Made by a program: the position numbers and the translations under genes. Shown here one piece after another: positions 1 to 13,592 of a DNA stretch of 64,000 bases. The notes under the pieces are model-generated. The model saw only the letters and a program-made list of their open reading frames with translations, did no database searches and had not been told where the DNA came from. Positions within the stretch are counted from its first letter, which is position 1. Each line of letters begins with the position of its first letter. Origin of the DNA: Glossina fuscipes (lineage: Eukaryota; Arthropoda; Insecta; Diptera; Glossinidae); NCBI RefSeq assembly GCF_014805625.2, contig NW_023998630.1:1473102-1537101 (forward strand), in the 5' to 3' direction.

Positions 1-900
1 TGTGATTTAGTGAACTTGTTTTTGCGGCCGAAAACCTGAAATATTGTGGTATCAACGACGAACGTGTGGCATGATGTATATATATTTTTTGATTATGAAA
101 CTTGTGAATTTTATATTGATCGGGACTACAGAGTCTTTATAGAGAAGAATCTTTTAAGACCTGGAATTAGCGGTATTGGTTGTCATTAAATATTTAAGAC
201 AAGCTACATGCTACGTACGGGACTTGTGCGTCATCATTTATCATGTTGAAATTTTGGATAGATGAATTGAAATGCGGTTGTATCAGCTTGGAATACGGTC
301 ATCCTTCTGGCCTTAGCGTAAACGTTTGAAAAGTGGGTTTTGATCGACATTTAGTTAAACGACAATTTCGTGAGCAGAAATGTAACGAAAGATCGTAAAA
401 AATACGGTTTTTTTGAAAAGTCTTATCGATATTATAAACAAGGACGAGAAGATCCGTAATATTGAAATTTGCAGAGCGCAAATGTGTAAACCATTTGCGA
501 GCTGTTTATTTTGATTAAGCATCTTTACCATAAATTTCACCAATTTTACTAAACGTCTGCCTGTCGTCATTGCCTTGGTGGAAGTAATAATGCAAAACAC
601 AGAAAATTTTGATAAAATTTCTCTGGTTTTTAGCACGGATGCATTTTTTACTTAAAAATAACAGATGCTACGACGTTTTTTTTAAATTATAGACCGTATT
701 TTCTGCCACGCGCTCTATTACGGCTTGGCATGGTTAACTTTGTTACCAAAATTATGCCATCCCAAAGCCACTTACTGGAAAAAAGTAAGGACGGATTTTT
801 ACTCGATACACTATATAACTGCCATTTGACATGCATTCTTAGGGCAATTTAGTTGAGTTTGAAAAAATTTCACTTGGAAAGAACTTATATTGGTTTGACA
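1..900. other. No gene recognised
   Basis: AT-rich sequence with stops in all frames. The short open frames here have no recognisable motif, no convincing splice signals and no similarity that I can see to a transposon family. Confidence 0.6.
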
Positions 901-904
901 GCGA

Positions 905-1135
905 TCCAATCATCGACTCACTTTCGCATTTCTTTAACCTTACGGAGACATGTGCTTGCCAGGCCATGCTGCAGCGATCTGAGCAAGGGGTAAGCAGAAG
1001 ACGCCGTGTCTGCTGAGTACGCTGATTGCGGCTGTACTTCCCATTGCAGCTGCAATAGCGATATAATCCCTGACAACTCTTGCAACAAGTGGCCAAAAAA
1101 TGAAATTTTCAATCAACTCGATCAGCACAAGCTTC
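905..1135 (-). pseudogene. Probable hAT transposase C-terminal (dimerisation) fossil
   Basis: Read on the minus strand, a stretch around 1020-1115 translates as FWPLVARVVRDYIAIAAA followed by Ser/Thr-rich sequence. This resembles the conserved hAT dimerisation motif, in which a W/YP.LA..ARDYLAI core is followed by a small-residue patch and S.R.FS. The following similarity, including a CLR.V-type end, continues in another frame, so the copy is frameshifted. No catalytic region, terminal repeats or 8-bp duplication were found around it. The block is also more GC-rich than its surroundings, as expected of old coding sequence. I see a short motif match only; hAT is the best explanation, but a chance resemblance or another gene fragment remains possible. 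Confidence 0.45.
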
Positions 1136-4100
1136 TAAACACGTTTTGTGGGTTTCGGTAGCAGATTTCTTGAAATTATATGACGGAAGTAATGAAGATC
1201 GAAAATGCAATCTATGAGTACCGTCGCCATACGCGTCAATAATATTAAATGGAAAAGTATTTTATGTAAAGAAACTATATAACTATAGAAGTTGCTGATC
1301 AAAATTAACGGGAAGGTCCTTATAATTTAAGTTTTAGAAAATAGTGCTAAAAATTGTTAAACTCAATAAATATTTTTAAGGGAAATGGGGATTCGATCAA
1401 CAAGGCGGATATGGCTAAGCTGATTAAGCTATTTACGTTGATCAAGTGTTACAACCATTTGGTAAATGCAATCTATTCGTATAAAAAACCTGATCAACAA
1501 TTAGAAAAGCAGTTAAAGAAAAACTCAAATAATAATGTTTACGCATTTTACTTAATCATCAAAGTCAATGTAAGAACAATAACAAAAGCAACCAATGTAT
1601 TTACGTCGAAAAATTAAAAAAACCACCGTCGATTTACTCTTGCTTCCTTTGAGAGTTTATCCATCATCAATATGAAAGCAAACAAAACAAACTCACAAGC
1701 GTACTCATTTGTACATGTGTGCGTATGGCGATATAATGAAACAACGAACAAGCGGAAAAACATGGAAGTGTGTAATGATTTCTCTCTGCTTGTACGCACG
1801 TAAACACAATCTACACGCAAGAAATCGACACCAGCATCTCGTTTTATTCATGATTACCGGCTGAATTTTTGCAACAAACACAACAAACAGTGAACTAATG
1901 CTTAGCAATGTGTCGGCGTGGTTGGTTTTGGTTGTGAGGGGTTGATGGTGGTGGCGTTCGTTCATTTTGCAGAGACTTCAATGATTTAAAAAAAAACATG
2001 CAAAACTCTCAAACAAACTATAAAAACAAATGTGGAGAGAAAAGCAAAAAATACTTAACACATTCCTTGTTGATCATTACTTAAACATAATGATTGCTAA
2101 TGATGATAACGTTATTGTAATTTGTTGTTTTGATGCATGTAAAATAGAATCGTTAATCATATCTATGTGCAATTAAGTTTAAAAAAAAAAAAAAAAAATG
2201 GAAACCTCCTTTCTTCTTGTTTTTTACGTCGCTTTTAAGATGGAAACAATTGGTGTTCAATCTCCATAAAAGTCCTTTCCCAAATAGCAAATTTATTTCT
2301 TTTGAAAAAATTTTGTATTCACCAACGGAAGGCGGGTGTAAACTGCATCTGCCATTATGTTTGCAATATACTTGAGGCATTGCATCAGTCGCATGAAGGA
2401 TTTTTTTCGATTAAGGAACTTGTGTATTTATTTGCATTAAAGACTGACGGCAAACACGCAGTTTATGACTTAATTTGAACATCAAGTGCATTATGTCTTT
2501 AAAACCCCTACTAATTACAGGTAAAGATTCAGTTCTGCTATTAATTTCTCCTCTTCGCCTTCTCTAAATATTCTTATGACAGATATATAGAGATGGATGG
2601 AAAATTTTGTTTTCTTTACGCAAAGTGACATTAGTCATGCAACAATTTATTACGTATGTTAATAACTTTCCTGCATTTTTTGATAAAATTTAAATTCCTA
2701 TAAAGTACGTTTGCTTAATAAATCTTAACATTCGAAATATTCATCATCATTATACATGGCATTTTCTTCTATCAGACACTTTGCGGATGCGCTCGCAGTG
2801 GAAACTTAGTATTGAGTCAAATATTTTAGAAAGCAATTAATTTGAACAAAGAGAGCTTATCGACGTCTAAGACGTCTGCGTAGCTTTACCTTGATTGAGC
2901 ATTTATTATAGCTGGGGCAATAGGTCAATTTCGCAATTAAAGTTTCGCTTACTGCACTGGGAGTAGAAGCCATTTATGTAAATTTTGATAATCGCTCTTC
3001 ATATCTTTTAGGCTATACGTTTATCCGCGGAATTAGTTAATAAATGTAGTTAGGAAGGAGGATGGTAGTACAAGTTATCCACAAGATTCGGTACGAATGT
3101 TTTTAAAATCTCTAGATGCGGGCGACTTTCCATATTAGGTATACATATACAGTTTTACCGTACTTTTCCTTTATGGAAGAACATTCTTGGTGCAATTTGT
3201 GACAGAAAGCTAAAATTAAATTGATTCAAAGATTCTCATCATCATCATCATCCTCATTATTATTATCATCTTCATCAAAAATCGATCGATTTTTATTATT
3301 AATTCTCTGACAAATTCGATATGTCATACTCGTAAGAGTCAAGGCTTTTCATAATACTTACTGTTGATTTGACTAGGTATTTTTTGTACAATGAGTCATT
3401 CATTGTAAATATGAATGTAAATAAAAAGTTTCGTTTCCTTGAGATGATTTCTGCTTGTTGGCTTGTGCGCTTACTCACTGCAAACAAATACTTTATCATG
3501 TTATATTTCTTCCACTTAAACAAGCTATAGACTAAAGAGCGACAGAGAGATGTAAAAATTGAAAAAAAAAGAAAAACTAAGAAGAGAGGGAGACGGATTG
3601 TAAGAGCATAAGAATACAAATCAAATATTAGTAATAGAATGCATATAAATGAAACATTCATTTGAAATATCTAAGATCTCTAAAATTTCTCTTATAAGAG
3701 ATAAAATCAAAAAGTTACAGGCATTAGTGAGCAAAAGAAATTTCTGTTCACAATAGCCATTCTTCCTCTTGTGTAAGTTTTTTATGTTTTACTATATGAA
3801 AACGGATAAAAAACGAGACGACTACCAAAAATTTTTTATGAACACCGCTACGCTCTTCCCAGTGTACGAAAATTTCGTTTTCACCCTTATGTTATATTGT
3901 TGTATATGAGAAAGTAGGAAAATAAGAAATCACTGGACGCACTCACACGGACATACAAGTATAGTATATTTTGAGATAAATGATATTGCATTTTGTTGTA
4001 ATGACAACTGTACATAATGTGTGTGCTCATTGAGCGGTACATAATACACATGTTGCGTGCTTAATGACTGGGGTTGTGTATCATGAAATGCTTGGTTAGC

Positions 4101-4640
4101 TGACGATGATGATGACGACGATGGTGTGTTTAGAAAAAATACTGCACCCTGCGTTCTCTCATACACACACATTCTAAGATAAATGTCTAGTAATTTGTTA
4201 TTAAGAAAAAAGTCATAAAAGATTAGGAACTTTGATAAAGTTCAGTGTGACTTATTGTCGTTGTAAAACAAGTAAATGAAAGAGAAATAAGGATAAGGGA
4301 AGTGAGGTTATTAAATTAAAATTTACATGCTTGAATTTTCTTACCTATGTCTAGAAAATTAAAATTCACATTAAAAAATAACGTGAGTGAAGAAAAGGTT
4401 TTAGTTTTTTAATTGATATATCTAAAAATTTTAAAAATTAATTAAGCTGCTCAAATCTACTAATTTCTGCCACTTTTTGTATGTTTACTTGTACTTGCTT
4501 ACAAGTGCCTGAACAATTTTAGGATACAATTAATACAAGTAAATTTCTTATGTTAATTAGCAATGAATATATTCGGCAGAAAACAAGCTTTCCTGGTTCG
4601 CTAAACGGATTATCTTAGTTTAATCGCTCTACTCAATTTT
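1136..4640. other. No gene recognised; simple repeats only
   Basis: AT-rich stretch with a poly-A run at about 2181-2198 and a degenerate (ATC)n/(ATT)n tract at 3238-3276. The open frames here have no recognisable domain. Nothing else supported. Confidence 0.6.
3238..3276. repeat. (ATC)n / (ATT)n trinucleotide microsatellite
   Basis: Runs of atc and att triplets with interruptions, directly visible. Confidence 0.85.
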
Positions 4641-4646
4641 TTTTTA

Positions 4647-5390
4647 CCCATCGTCGAACGATGAGAGCTACATTCAGTTTGTCGAAATGTTTGCAAAGCC
4701 CAAAAGAAACTATCAGCGATCCCATAAAGTACATATATTCTTGATCAGTCCATCTGTCCGTCTATGTAATGTATTTTGAAACATTCTCCTGGCCTCAGAA
4801 ATGAAGCTATCGACTTCAAATTTGACTGGAACATTGGAAGTTGCTCTACCCAGGCGGGTGTTGAAAATGGGTCAAATCGGTTAAAGGACACGCCCACAGT
4901 AAAAGATTTCAACGCATATTCTGTGGGCGAGGCTGTAATAGCTATACAAAAATGAAAAAATTGACCACGTCTGACCAATATTATGGTGTATCAAAATTTA
5001 CTTTTTGTTCAATACTTTTGTAACGCGCTACTGTAAAATATATAAATTCCAGGCCAATTTCAAATTTGGACTGAACCACTGCACGTCTGCTCAATTAATT
5101 GTGCAGTATTTGTGGTAATTGTTCTCCCGTTAGTGAATATGGCGATATCGCTTACAAACTTTCAAAAAAATTGGGAAGTGACTTAAACTTTTGCAACGAC
5201 ACGCCTACAATACTCACACGGTAGTGCGACAAGCGCTTTTTTTTTTGAAAATAGGAAAAAAATGGTTACCTCCACCCAATATTATAGAGCATGAAAATTT
5301 AGTTCTTTTACTTTTTTTGTCTTTTGCAGGGTAGCGGCGATGAGTATAAAAGATTCGATAGCGACCGAATGTAATTTTCTTACTTGTTTT
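4647..5390 (+). repeat. Hairpin-ended dispersed repeat, copy 1
   Basis: Same unit as at 24.1, 33.3, 53.5 and 60.3 kb. Shared landmarks in order are a 5' hairpin (stem CATCGT/ACGATG, 4649-4654 with 4658-4663), a GTCCGTCTG-type tract near 4750, the phrase AAATCGGTTAAAGGACACGCCCAC, ACGCGC near 5025, GATATCGCTTACAAA, CGACACGCCTAC, and a 3' end where TTCGA/CCGAA can nearly pair, followed by an AATTTTCTTACTTG end. It has no ORF of its own; the 77-codon frame on the opposite strand is incidental. Probably a non-autonomous mobile element of unknown superfamily. Confidence 0.75.
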
Positions 5391-7207
5391 TTTTTAGTTT
5401 CGTAAATATGTAAAAACAAAATTCCGAAGGCGAACAACGCCATATTACTCAATACATGCTAAGTATGGTCAAATTTTACAAATGAAGTTTGAAATAAAAG
5501 TCGTTTCACATAAGACCAAAAAAAAAAAAAACAAATTTAGAATTCCAATGCATTCGTTAAAGAAAAATTCGTTTAAAAAAAAGGATATTGGCTAAATGGA
5601 AAAATTGTTTTGTTGTATACAGGAAAATTCGAGTATGTTCGAGATATCGTTTCCTCAAAATTCGCAAATGGATACTACTTTCAAGAAAATGTGCTTACGG
5701 ACATTCACTTTTCAAGAGCAGAAAAGCAATGTTTTCCAAAAAGAATTCTTGCGTGTAAGTTCCAAAAATTATTTTTATCTTAAAACCGAGCAAAAAACAT
5801 ATTTATATTATGTCATTATTATATAAAAATGTGTATTACTGATTGAATTTAAAAATATCTCCTTTTCTTTCTTCCTTCCCAGCTTAAACTTTGCACAAAG
5901 AGTACGCTGTTTTTCGAAGAATATAATTTCTAATCTCGTTATTTTCATATCAACCTAGTCTCATTGTACGTGCTTTACATAATTATAATAATTTATTTGA
6001 TAAATTTTCTCATAGAATATTTTATGGTTTAGTAATCAACACCTAATGTCTTGACTTTTATCAATTAACACATTACCAACATCGTTATTATTATAAAATA
6101 TTGTTAAATTTATCTGTTGTTGTCGTTGTTGTTTTTCATATCTATGCTTGATATCGATTAAATTGAGCGTAGACAGCAAAATACGAATGCACGCAAACGA
6201 ATGCAATCAAACAAATGCATACGTAATATAGCAGAGGAAGCAAAAAGCAAACTAAAGCGAAACGTGCTATGTTTTTAGAGGGAAAAAGAATGAGAATCAC
6301 CACAATATAAGTGAACGAGTGAGTGAGTGAGTGAGTGAGTGAGTGAGCGAGTGAGTGCGTATAAGTGAGAGAGAATGCAAGCTTCGATGAATATCTTTAA
6401 TGTATTTACATACCCTATAGATTTATTTAAAAAAAATAAACTGTTTAAATAGAATCTATAATTGTTTAATCCGTTAAGTGTTCCTGTTTGCAAGAAGGGA
6501 GAAGATAGAAAAGCTTAAAGAAGGGACGAAAGTGATGAGAATTAAATGTTTAAATTATCATTCGAAAGTTATTTAAATTATCATTCAAGAGGTTTTCAAA
6601 CAACACACACACACACCCAAAATGTATTTTGAGGAAATTATTTTTGAGATTTTCGTGAGAGAAACTTTAAAATGGAACAGGAAAACTGGGTGTCATTGAA
6701 TATTTATAAACAAGCACTGCTAAAGAAATAAAGAAAACGGTGATGATATGTATTTCTTTTAATGTTTAAGTGATTTAAATTTCATTCAATAAATTTCTTT
6801 TTGGATTGATATTCATTTTATTGGCAGTTTTTGTCACATTTCAAAAGCTATAGGTATCAATACTTCTACTACTGGGTATTGTGACGTTAATGAAGGTGCT
6901 AAAAAACGAAAAATTCTTTGCATAACAAAATATTGTAACGTAATCAATGAGATAGGTCGTACAAAAAGCACGCCTTCTATCAAACACTTGTCAAAAAGAT
7001 ATTCCTTAAAAATCAAGAAACTATGAAAATCTATATCCTATGTGTTGGACCAATTTAATGGAGGGAAGAGCAAACTAGAAAGACGAGTCTGGCTCTTGAG
7101 GCAAATAATAAGCTAGATTCTCTTCTATTCTGTGCTGCTTTTTTAATTATGGCAATCATCTGAGCGTGAGTTGCGAAAATTATAGCGAGATTTCCAAAGT
7201 TATTGCA
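5391..7207. other. No gene recognised; simple repeats
   Basis: Contains a poly-A run near 5520, a GAGT microsatellite and a short (CA)n near 6603. The 76-codon frame at 5596-5826 has no recognisable motif and biased AT-rich composition, so I do not call it a gene. Confidence 0.55.
6317..6357. repeat. (GAGT)n tetranucleotide microsatellite
   Basis: About ten tandem gagt units with one gagc interruption. Confidence 0.9.
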
Positions 7208-7216
7208 CCGTTGCTT
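7208..7216. repeat. Left target-site duplication of copy A
   Basis: CCGTTGCTT, identical to 7752-7760. Confidence 0.9.
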
Positions 7217-7751
7217 AAGGGTGTGAAGTTATATGTAAATATAACTAGCAAAGACACAAACCAAAAAATGTTAACAGAGCTCTGTTAAGCCGTTAACAGA
7301 GCCTTGTTAAATCGAGTCTCGGAGAGATTTAAAGCAAAACTTAACTAAAGTAACACTTTTTCAAGTTTTTTTTTTTAGATATTATAAAAAAAATGCGACT
7401 TTATCTTAATTAACTAAAACTTGGTATAAAAAAGTCTTTTTACTATGTCAAATACAAGGCTGAAAAAGTGAAACTTTACTTAACCACCGTGACCAAACCA
7501 AGTGCTCTGGCCAAAGGAACCTGATATCACGTGAATCCTTGATCAATGGCCTTTCCAACGGTGTATCACATTTATTTTTTTTATAATATCTGAAAAAAAA
7601 AACTTGAAAAAGTGTTATTTTAATTAAGTTTTGCTTTAAATCTCTCCGAGACTCCATTTAACAAAGCTCTGTGAACGGCTTAACAGAGCTCTGTTAACAT
7701 TTTTTGGTTTGTGTCTTTCCTAGTTATATTTAAATATAACTTCACACCCTT
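7217..7751. mobile_element. Non-autonomous inverted-repeat element with 9-bp target duplication (copy A)
   Basis: The ends are AAGGGTGTGAAG and its complement. The inverted arms run about 180 bp on each side (roughly 7217-7395 and 7575-7751) with few mismatches, so the element could fold into a long hairpin with a short central loop. The flanking 9 bp CCGTTGCTT is repeated exactly on each side (7208-7216 and 7752-7760). Each arm carries a palindrome, TTAACAGAGCTCTGTTAA. There is no transposase; the 69-codon frame at 7448-7657 lies mostly in the arm and loop and is incidental. A 9-bp duplication with long arms is typical of Mutator-like elements, but Merlin or foldback-type elements cannot be excluded. 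Confidence 0.9.
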
Positions 7752-7760
7752 CCGTTGCTT
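7752..7760. repeat. Right target-site duplication of copy A
   Basis: CCGTTGCTT, identical to 7208-7216. Confidence 0.9.
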
Positions 7761-10700
7761 ATGTAAGGAATTGTTAAGAATAGCACACGAAGCTTTTTAA
7801 ATCGATTTGGTCAAAATATATCGCTGTAGACATGGTCGAACAAACTGATTCAGAATTTCACACTGATTACAATATTAGCTATTCTATGACATTTTTCAAA
7901 TGCGTATATTTGGAACGGAGTTTTCAACAATATAGCAAAGTGACTGTGTATGTATTGTGAAGCATGTATGTATTTTTTTATTCCTAGCCTAATTTACACA
8001 TTAACTTATGTCCCAACTTAATATAACACCCCAGCGTATTTTGAAATGTTGGCAGAGCATGTAAAATAAGAAAAATAAGAACAGAGCAGAGTTGCATGTA
8101 CAAAATAAATATCGATCAATACTCAAATGTAGCAACAGACATGTATTTGCCTTCTTGCATACAATTCAAGGTTATGCGTATATAAATGTACCCACATTTA
8201 TATGTAGGTATATGCATAAATCTAAAGATATGATTATATTGAATGTGTGGACATTGCTCAATTGACAAAAGCCACAAGTGACGAAACGGCAAGAAATGCC
8301 AGCGAAGTGAGATACATGTACGGAACGGGTATACGATAACAAAGCCAAAGTATTGAATGATGTATTGAAGGTAGGTAGAAATAGTTGAAGGACTGCAAAC
8401 AATACTACTGTAGAAAATCGTGTTTCTCAGATAATTTCGGGTGACAAAAAAAATTATATATATATGTTCCAAAACAACAAATCTAGGTTTTCTCAGTACA
8501 AAGTAGCTTGCGGTTAGGTCAACCGTTTGATTTATATTCGCATATATTTATGTTTAGATAAATTACTTTTGATTTTAGACATGTAAAACCAAATAATAAT
8601 AGATCAAATAACGGTTGAACACATCCCCCACCTAAAATTTTGAGAATATTATTGTAAACCTCCCACGGAATGAAGTTATAGAAATAGATAAATATCAACT
8701 TCATTATAATGTGCATACTATTCCAGCTATTCTGCTGACGTTAGTTAGTCTATCGCCACGATATTAGAACAGCCTTAACATCTGTAAGCACTTCATTGTT
8801 AGGGGGATATTTCACTCTTTATTAACGTAAGCGATATAAATATGAAAATAGATATTTTCCAGCAGATTCTCAGGTAGTAGCAAACGGCAGCTAGCCAAGG
8901 CGTACATTATAATTACGTTCACAAATACGATGCATAAATATGTATGTGCGTGTGTGCTTGTGTGTTAACCATATACTTGAACAAATCTTGATACAAGAAT
9001 ATGTTACGGTTTATACATTATATGGACATATGTATGTGCATATCTGCGCATTTTGTTCGCTACATATAATAAATATTTTCCTCTTATGAGAGGGAAGGAT
9101 TTTTGTTACAATCACACAATTGTACTTTGCATGGAAAATTAACAAAATCATGTGTCAGAACGAAAGAGCGGGCGAGGCAAAACGAAATGTCTAAACATAT
9201 ATAAGCGTGTATCCACTTCTGGTACAAAAACTTTTATTGTGCTCATTATCTGCGTTTTCTTTCCATGTCACTCACTCTTAACGTATATACGTGTCCAGTC
9301 ATTTATGCGCAGTTATGTATGCGTTCCATCAGGCTTTACATGTTAACTATAGCTAAATAGCATTTTTATGTAAACTAGAATTATTCTCACCCCATTTTGT
9401 TGGTTCTTAAAGGATTCCAACAAAAGTTTTGATTTTTTGAATAATTTATATTTCAGCCATTAACCAACCATCCGTCTAGAGTTTAAAGTCGACTTAATCG
9501 TTGATAGTCAATTATTCACCTTTTACAGGCATTTAATTGAAGCACTTATGACTCGTGCTTAACTTTCAGGCAATTTGGTTGGTGGTTAGTTTTAATTTTT
9601 ATGCTGAATAAGAGAACATTCTGGACGAAAAATCTAAGGTTGACTCTTGTTATCATAGCTTGAGGAACCGCGCTAAACCACCACTGTTTTTTTCGTTTGG
9701 TTTAAGAAATTCGCAAGTGTGAAACAAAGAGTTTATATCTGCAACCGAAAGATAGATTTGAAATGCATTTTCTCCCCTGTTTGCAAACTGAGACCCGCTC
9801 ACTAGAGGTCCCATAAAATACATAGTATTTCGAATTGCCTTATATATTAAGTCGGCTTAGCGTTCCCTCTGCCTCCATCCAATAGTCGTTTGCTGTTAAA
9901 AACCTTTCGTTTCCGAACATTTTAATAGGATGCACATTTTCAGATAATAGCTACAGATCAAGTCCGAAACTTACAGCCGCATGCTGCAAAATTTCGCAAA
10001 AATTGTTTAAAAAGATTAAAAGGGTATCTAGAGACGAAGTGCCATGATCCAAATTCGATAAATTAAATTCTCTTTGCCAAAAATCTTACTACTCTTTTAA
10101 AAATTGTACTTTGTTGCCCTATAAAAGATTACTTTTCATGGGGACCCTAATAGAATGTTAGTCCAATATATAGATCTATGGAGTCCAAATTTTATGTATT
10201 TCTATTTTTGCTCCATTCCGATTGTAGGCTAATTTTCATCACAGCATATTAACTTTATTATATATTTTTATGGCAACATTAGAGCGTTGTAGGATAGGCT
10301 AGTTCTCGTTCCCAAAACGAGGAAAACGGTAAAGCTGCCAAAGCGAATTCTTGTGCACATTTGATCTCCCTCCCAAATTTTGCAGATATTTACCATGTTT
10401 TTGTGATAGATATAAAGAAGAGAAAGCATAATGGAAAATGTAATTTCTAGGTGAAGAGTGTCTGAGATTCGTTCTGAGGATGTAGTAATATTTTTGAATA
10501 ATTCCGCATAACAGCAATAACATAAGTGTACGTCTTTACTTTAGTTTAGTTTAATACATACGCACCAAACGCAAACAACAGCTGTGTGTTTTCACGCACA
10601 GTCAACTTGCTAACTGGATGGTTATTTTGGTAGCAGCTGTTTATGTCTAATAAAAAAATCTAAATCTAAATTAGTTTTTATATCGTTTTCTCCCTCTCTT

Positions 10701-13510
10701 CTACATTACTTCTGCTTGCTTTTGTACTAATACCACTAGCAGATTTTTTATAGATCTCTCTTATATTGTTTACATATTGTGTGTACTTTGACATGTATTA
10801 CTCTTCGTTGGTTTTAGGAGTAAATCTTTAAAATTAATTGTAACAAGACCATAGTTTGTTTGTCTACATTGCGTTGCCTGTCAGGGTGTCTCCAAAAATA
10901 CTTTCAAACTATTAAGCAATGAATAATGAACGCGATAATTGATAGATATACTGGAAACAGTTTAACTTTAAATTATTGAAAATTCGTTAATATATATTCA
11001 TTAGAATCGAATGACAACTGACTACAAGCTTCCGCCAGCTGATAGTTCTACGGCTAAATCAATTAGTTATTATCGATTTTTAAAGATGATATATTCTATA
11101 ACAAGTTGCTTACAAAGTTATGAATTGTTATTGCATATCAAACTTTTGATATGATATTTTAGCTTGCATTAGTCACCGGCATGATAATTAATTATGAATA
11201 AATAGCTAGTATTCATATTTTAAGATAAACAATGTCTATGTGATGGATAAACATTTCTATAATAGACAAACTTTAAAGGTACTACGTAATAAAAAGCATT
11301 CATACTTTGAATAAACTATAGAATTAACATAATTTATGCCATTGATGAGAACCAAATTACAAACAGTCATGGCTTACATTATGAGCACAACCGGAAGTAT
11401 AGATATTACGAAGGAAATTTAAGAATGTTATAAATAAATATTAACCACAATATGGGGAGACATTGGCCCACGATATTGGCAAACATATGTCGTATTATCG
11501 ATAAACATTATACAGGTGATGGATAAAAATTAATTTTTGTTATGACTGACTGAACGATACCTTTACTTAGTAAATTTATCTGCAGTATGAATGAACATTG
11601 TATTTGTGGTGGGTGAAACTTTTTTACATTATATGTATTGAACTTTGGTAAACAATATTTACATGTATTATTTTATAAGTATTAAGAAAATATATGCTTT
11701 TCAATATTTTGATACAAAAACAAATAAAAAACAGCACTCAAAGTCAATATGAAAAAATTGGTTGGTAGGCATAGTTTCTAATATTGTTTGGCAAAAATTT
11801 AGTCAAACTTGTAATTTGGCATACAAAGGCACTGTGCTTTTGACGAGTAATAGATATATTTTCCTAACTCTTTCCGAAAAGGCACTCGCTTATATGGCAA
11901 TATAATCAAATTTTTAGCATATTATCCCAAAAATTGGTGAAGAGTGAAAACTATTTCGGCGGTACAATTCGGATGATGAACAATTGTAGAAGCCGACAGA
12001 GTGCTGCAAATAGCTCTTTGCCCGGCAATTGGTTACCCGTCATGAGTGTTCGATACCAAAAGAATTAAGAAACTGAAAATAAATTGCAAGCTTATCATCT
12101 GGTATTTATTAAACAGCAATACGTCGTGAAAGGCTTTGCTTTACAAAAGTCTACGCACGATCGAAGACTGTCAAAAGCAATAGGTTGAGAAAACATTAAG
12201 TACCGCTCCTCAAGCCTTGGCCTTTGATCGCGAGGTAAGAAACACGCCCACGCAAACTTACAAATCTGTAAGAAATATAATCACAAAAAATATAAAACAA
12301 TAACGGTGATATTAACAAAGATAACCTTAACTAAGAAAAATATAGAAACACGAACTCATAAAACAAAAGCAATTTTCACAAATCTACGCACGCACGAAAA
12401 ATGCAGTAGAAAAGAAATTTTATCTTGATTAGATAGAAACATCTTACATCCACCGATTGTCTTTGCGAAGGGGGAAAATAGTTGCTTTAGAACTAGTACG
12501 ATAATAGACTAAATAAATAGCGCAAACAGTAACATTGTGTAATATGAAATGACAGTTACATGCTACACTACGCGCAAAGTAGTACTGAAGAATGGATTTT
12601 CAGGCTTTTGGTAACCCTGAGCGAAGTGATCGGCTTTTTTGGTGTTTGAACTCGATCTGATGGTGAAGCAAATGGAAAATGTAAGAAATCAAATTTGCTT
12701 TTCTAGTTAAATCCGCGAAGCTATAACAGCAGGCGATTAATGGATTCAAATCAATTTCTCAGTAATAAACATTGTTCAAGGCGTTTAAACTAATTCATTC
12801 GCTTCGTTTTTTCGCAAAAAAAAAAAAAAAAATGGAAATAATGCCTGTCCATCGCTGGTTACATTATCTTCTTGCATCTTTCTTGGAATATATAAGTTCC
12901 AGGTGCAAAGGACATGTCTAGTGTTTTGAGGCTACCAAAAAAATCTAAAACGGATTTTCAGCGAGCTCCAAGGTTTTTTAAAAAAAAAAATAAATAAATA
13001 AGAAATCTTTGTTTCGAATCCAGCGTTCTCGAATTTTCTTGAGTTTTTGCATCAGTATCAATCCACATCAGTATCAATACCATAATGTTGTTGTTGTTAC
13101 TATAGATATGTTATTGTCAATATAGTAAATATACTGCATACCGCATGTTAAGCATTTATTCAATACTTATATTTGTACAGTAAAATAAAAACCGTGTTTT
13201 TATGCACTCGGCTTAATTTGTATGAAAGAATAGAATCCTTTGGTAAATGAAGGCAGACCGTTGCTTCAATTAAACTTGTTTCTGAGCTTGACGCTTTTTG
13301 TTCAAGGAACAATTAAAAATTAAATCAAAAAGTTAAGTTTGAAAATATCAAACTTGAAGAGAGCAAATATTCTTCATTTTGCGAACTGAAACGGATAGAG
13401 AAAGCGATAAGCAAAAAAATAGATCAAAGTTCATAGGATGTAATTGGGTTTTCAACAAATAGACAGTCCGATAATTATAACTCTATGAATTCTACCGAAC
13501 TCGCTAATAT
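7761..13510. other. No gene recognised
   Basis: Long AT-rich stretch without a recognisable coding or RNA feature. It includes a poly-A tract near 12818-12832. The open frames at 8116-8716, 9152-9346 and 10299-10523 have no domain motif. Near 10100-10390 a few phrases loosely resemble sequence at about 23.3-23.5 kb, which may be another old dispersed repeat; the match is too weak to call. Confidence 0.5.
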
Positions 13511-13514
13511 AAAA

Positions 13515-13592
13515 TATATGTACTTTACAGGGTCTCTGACATATGATTTTGTGCGTTACAAACATTTCGTAAAATAGAATATTCCCCGTGGT
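13515..13592 (-). repeat. Hairpin-ended dispersed repeat, 5'-end fragment
   Basis: The phrase order (TACTTTACAGGGTCTCTGA, then GCGTTACAAACATTT, then AATATTCCCC) matches the reverse complement of the first part of the repeat seen complete at 53.5 kb and at 33.3-34.1 kb. Only this terminal portion is present. Confidence 0.6.

Noticed and set aside
3930..4172. 80-codon frame with a poly-Ser run
   Set aside because: The Ser run comes from a GATGAT-type simple repeat on the other strand; no domain.
4745..4978. 77-codon frame as a gene
   Set aside because: It lies in a dispersed repeat, and equivalent frames are not kept open in the other copies.
5596..5826. 76-codon plus-strand frame as a small gene
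   Set aside because: AT-driven composition, no motif, no promoter or splice context that I can see.
7448..7657. 69-codon frame in the 7.2-kb element as a transposase remnant
   Set aside because: It spans the arm and loop of the hairpin, and no transposase motif is present.
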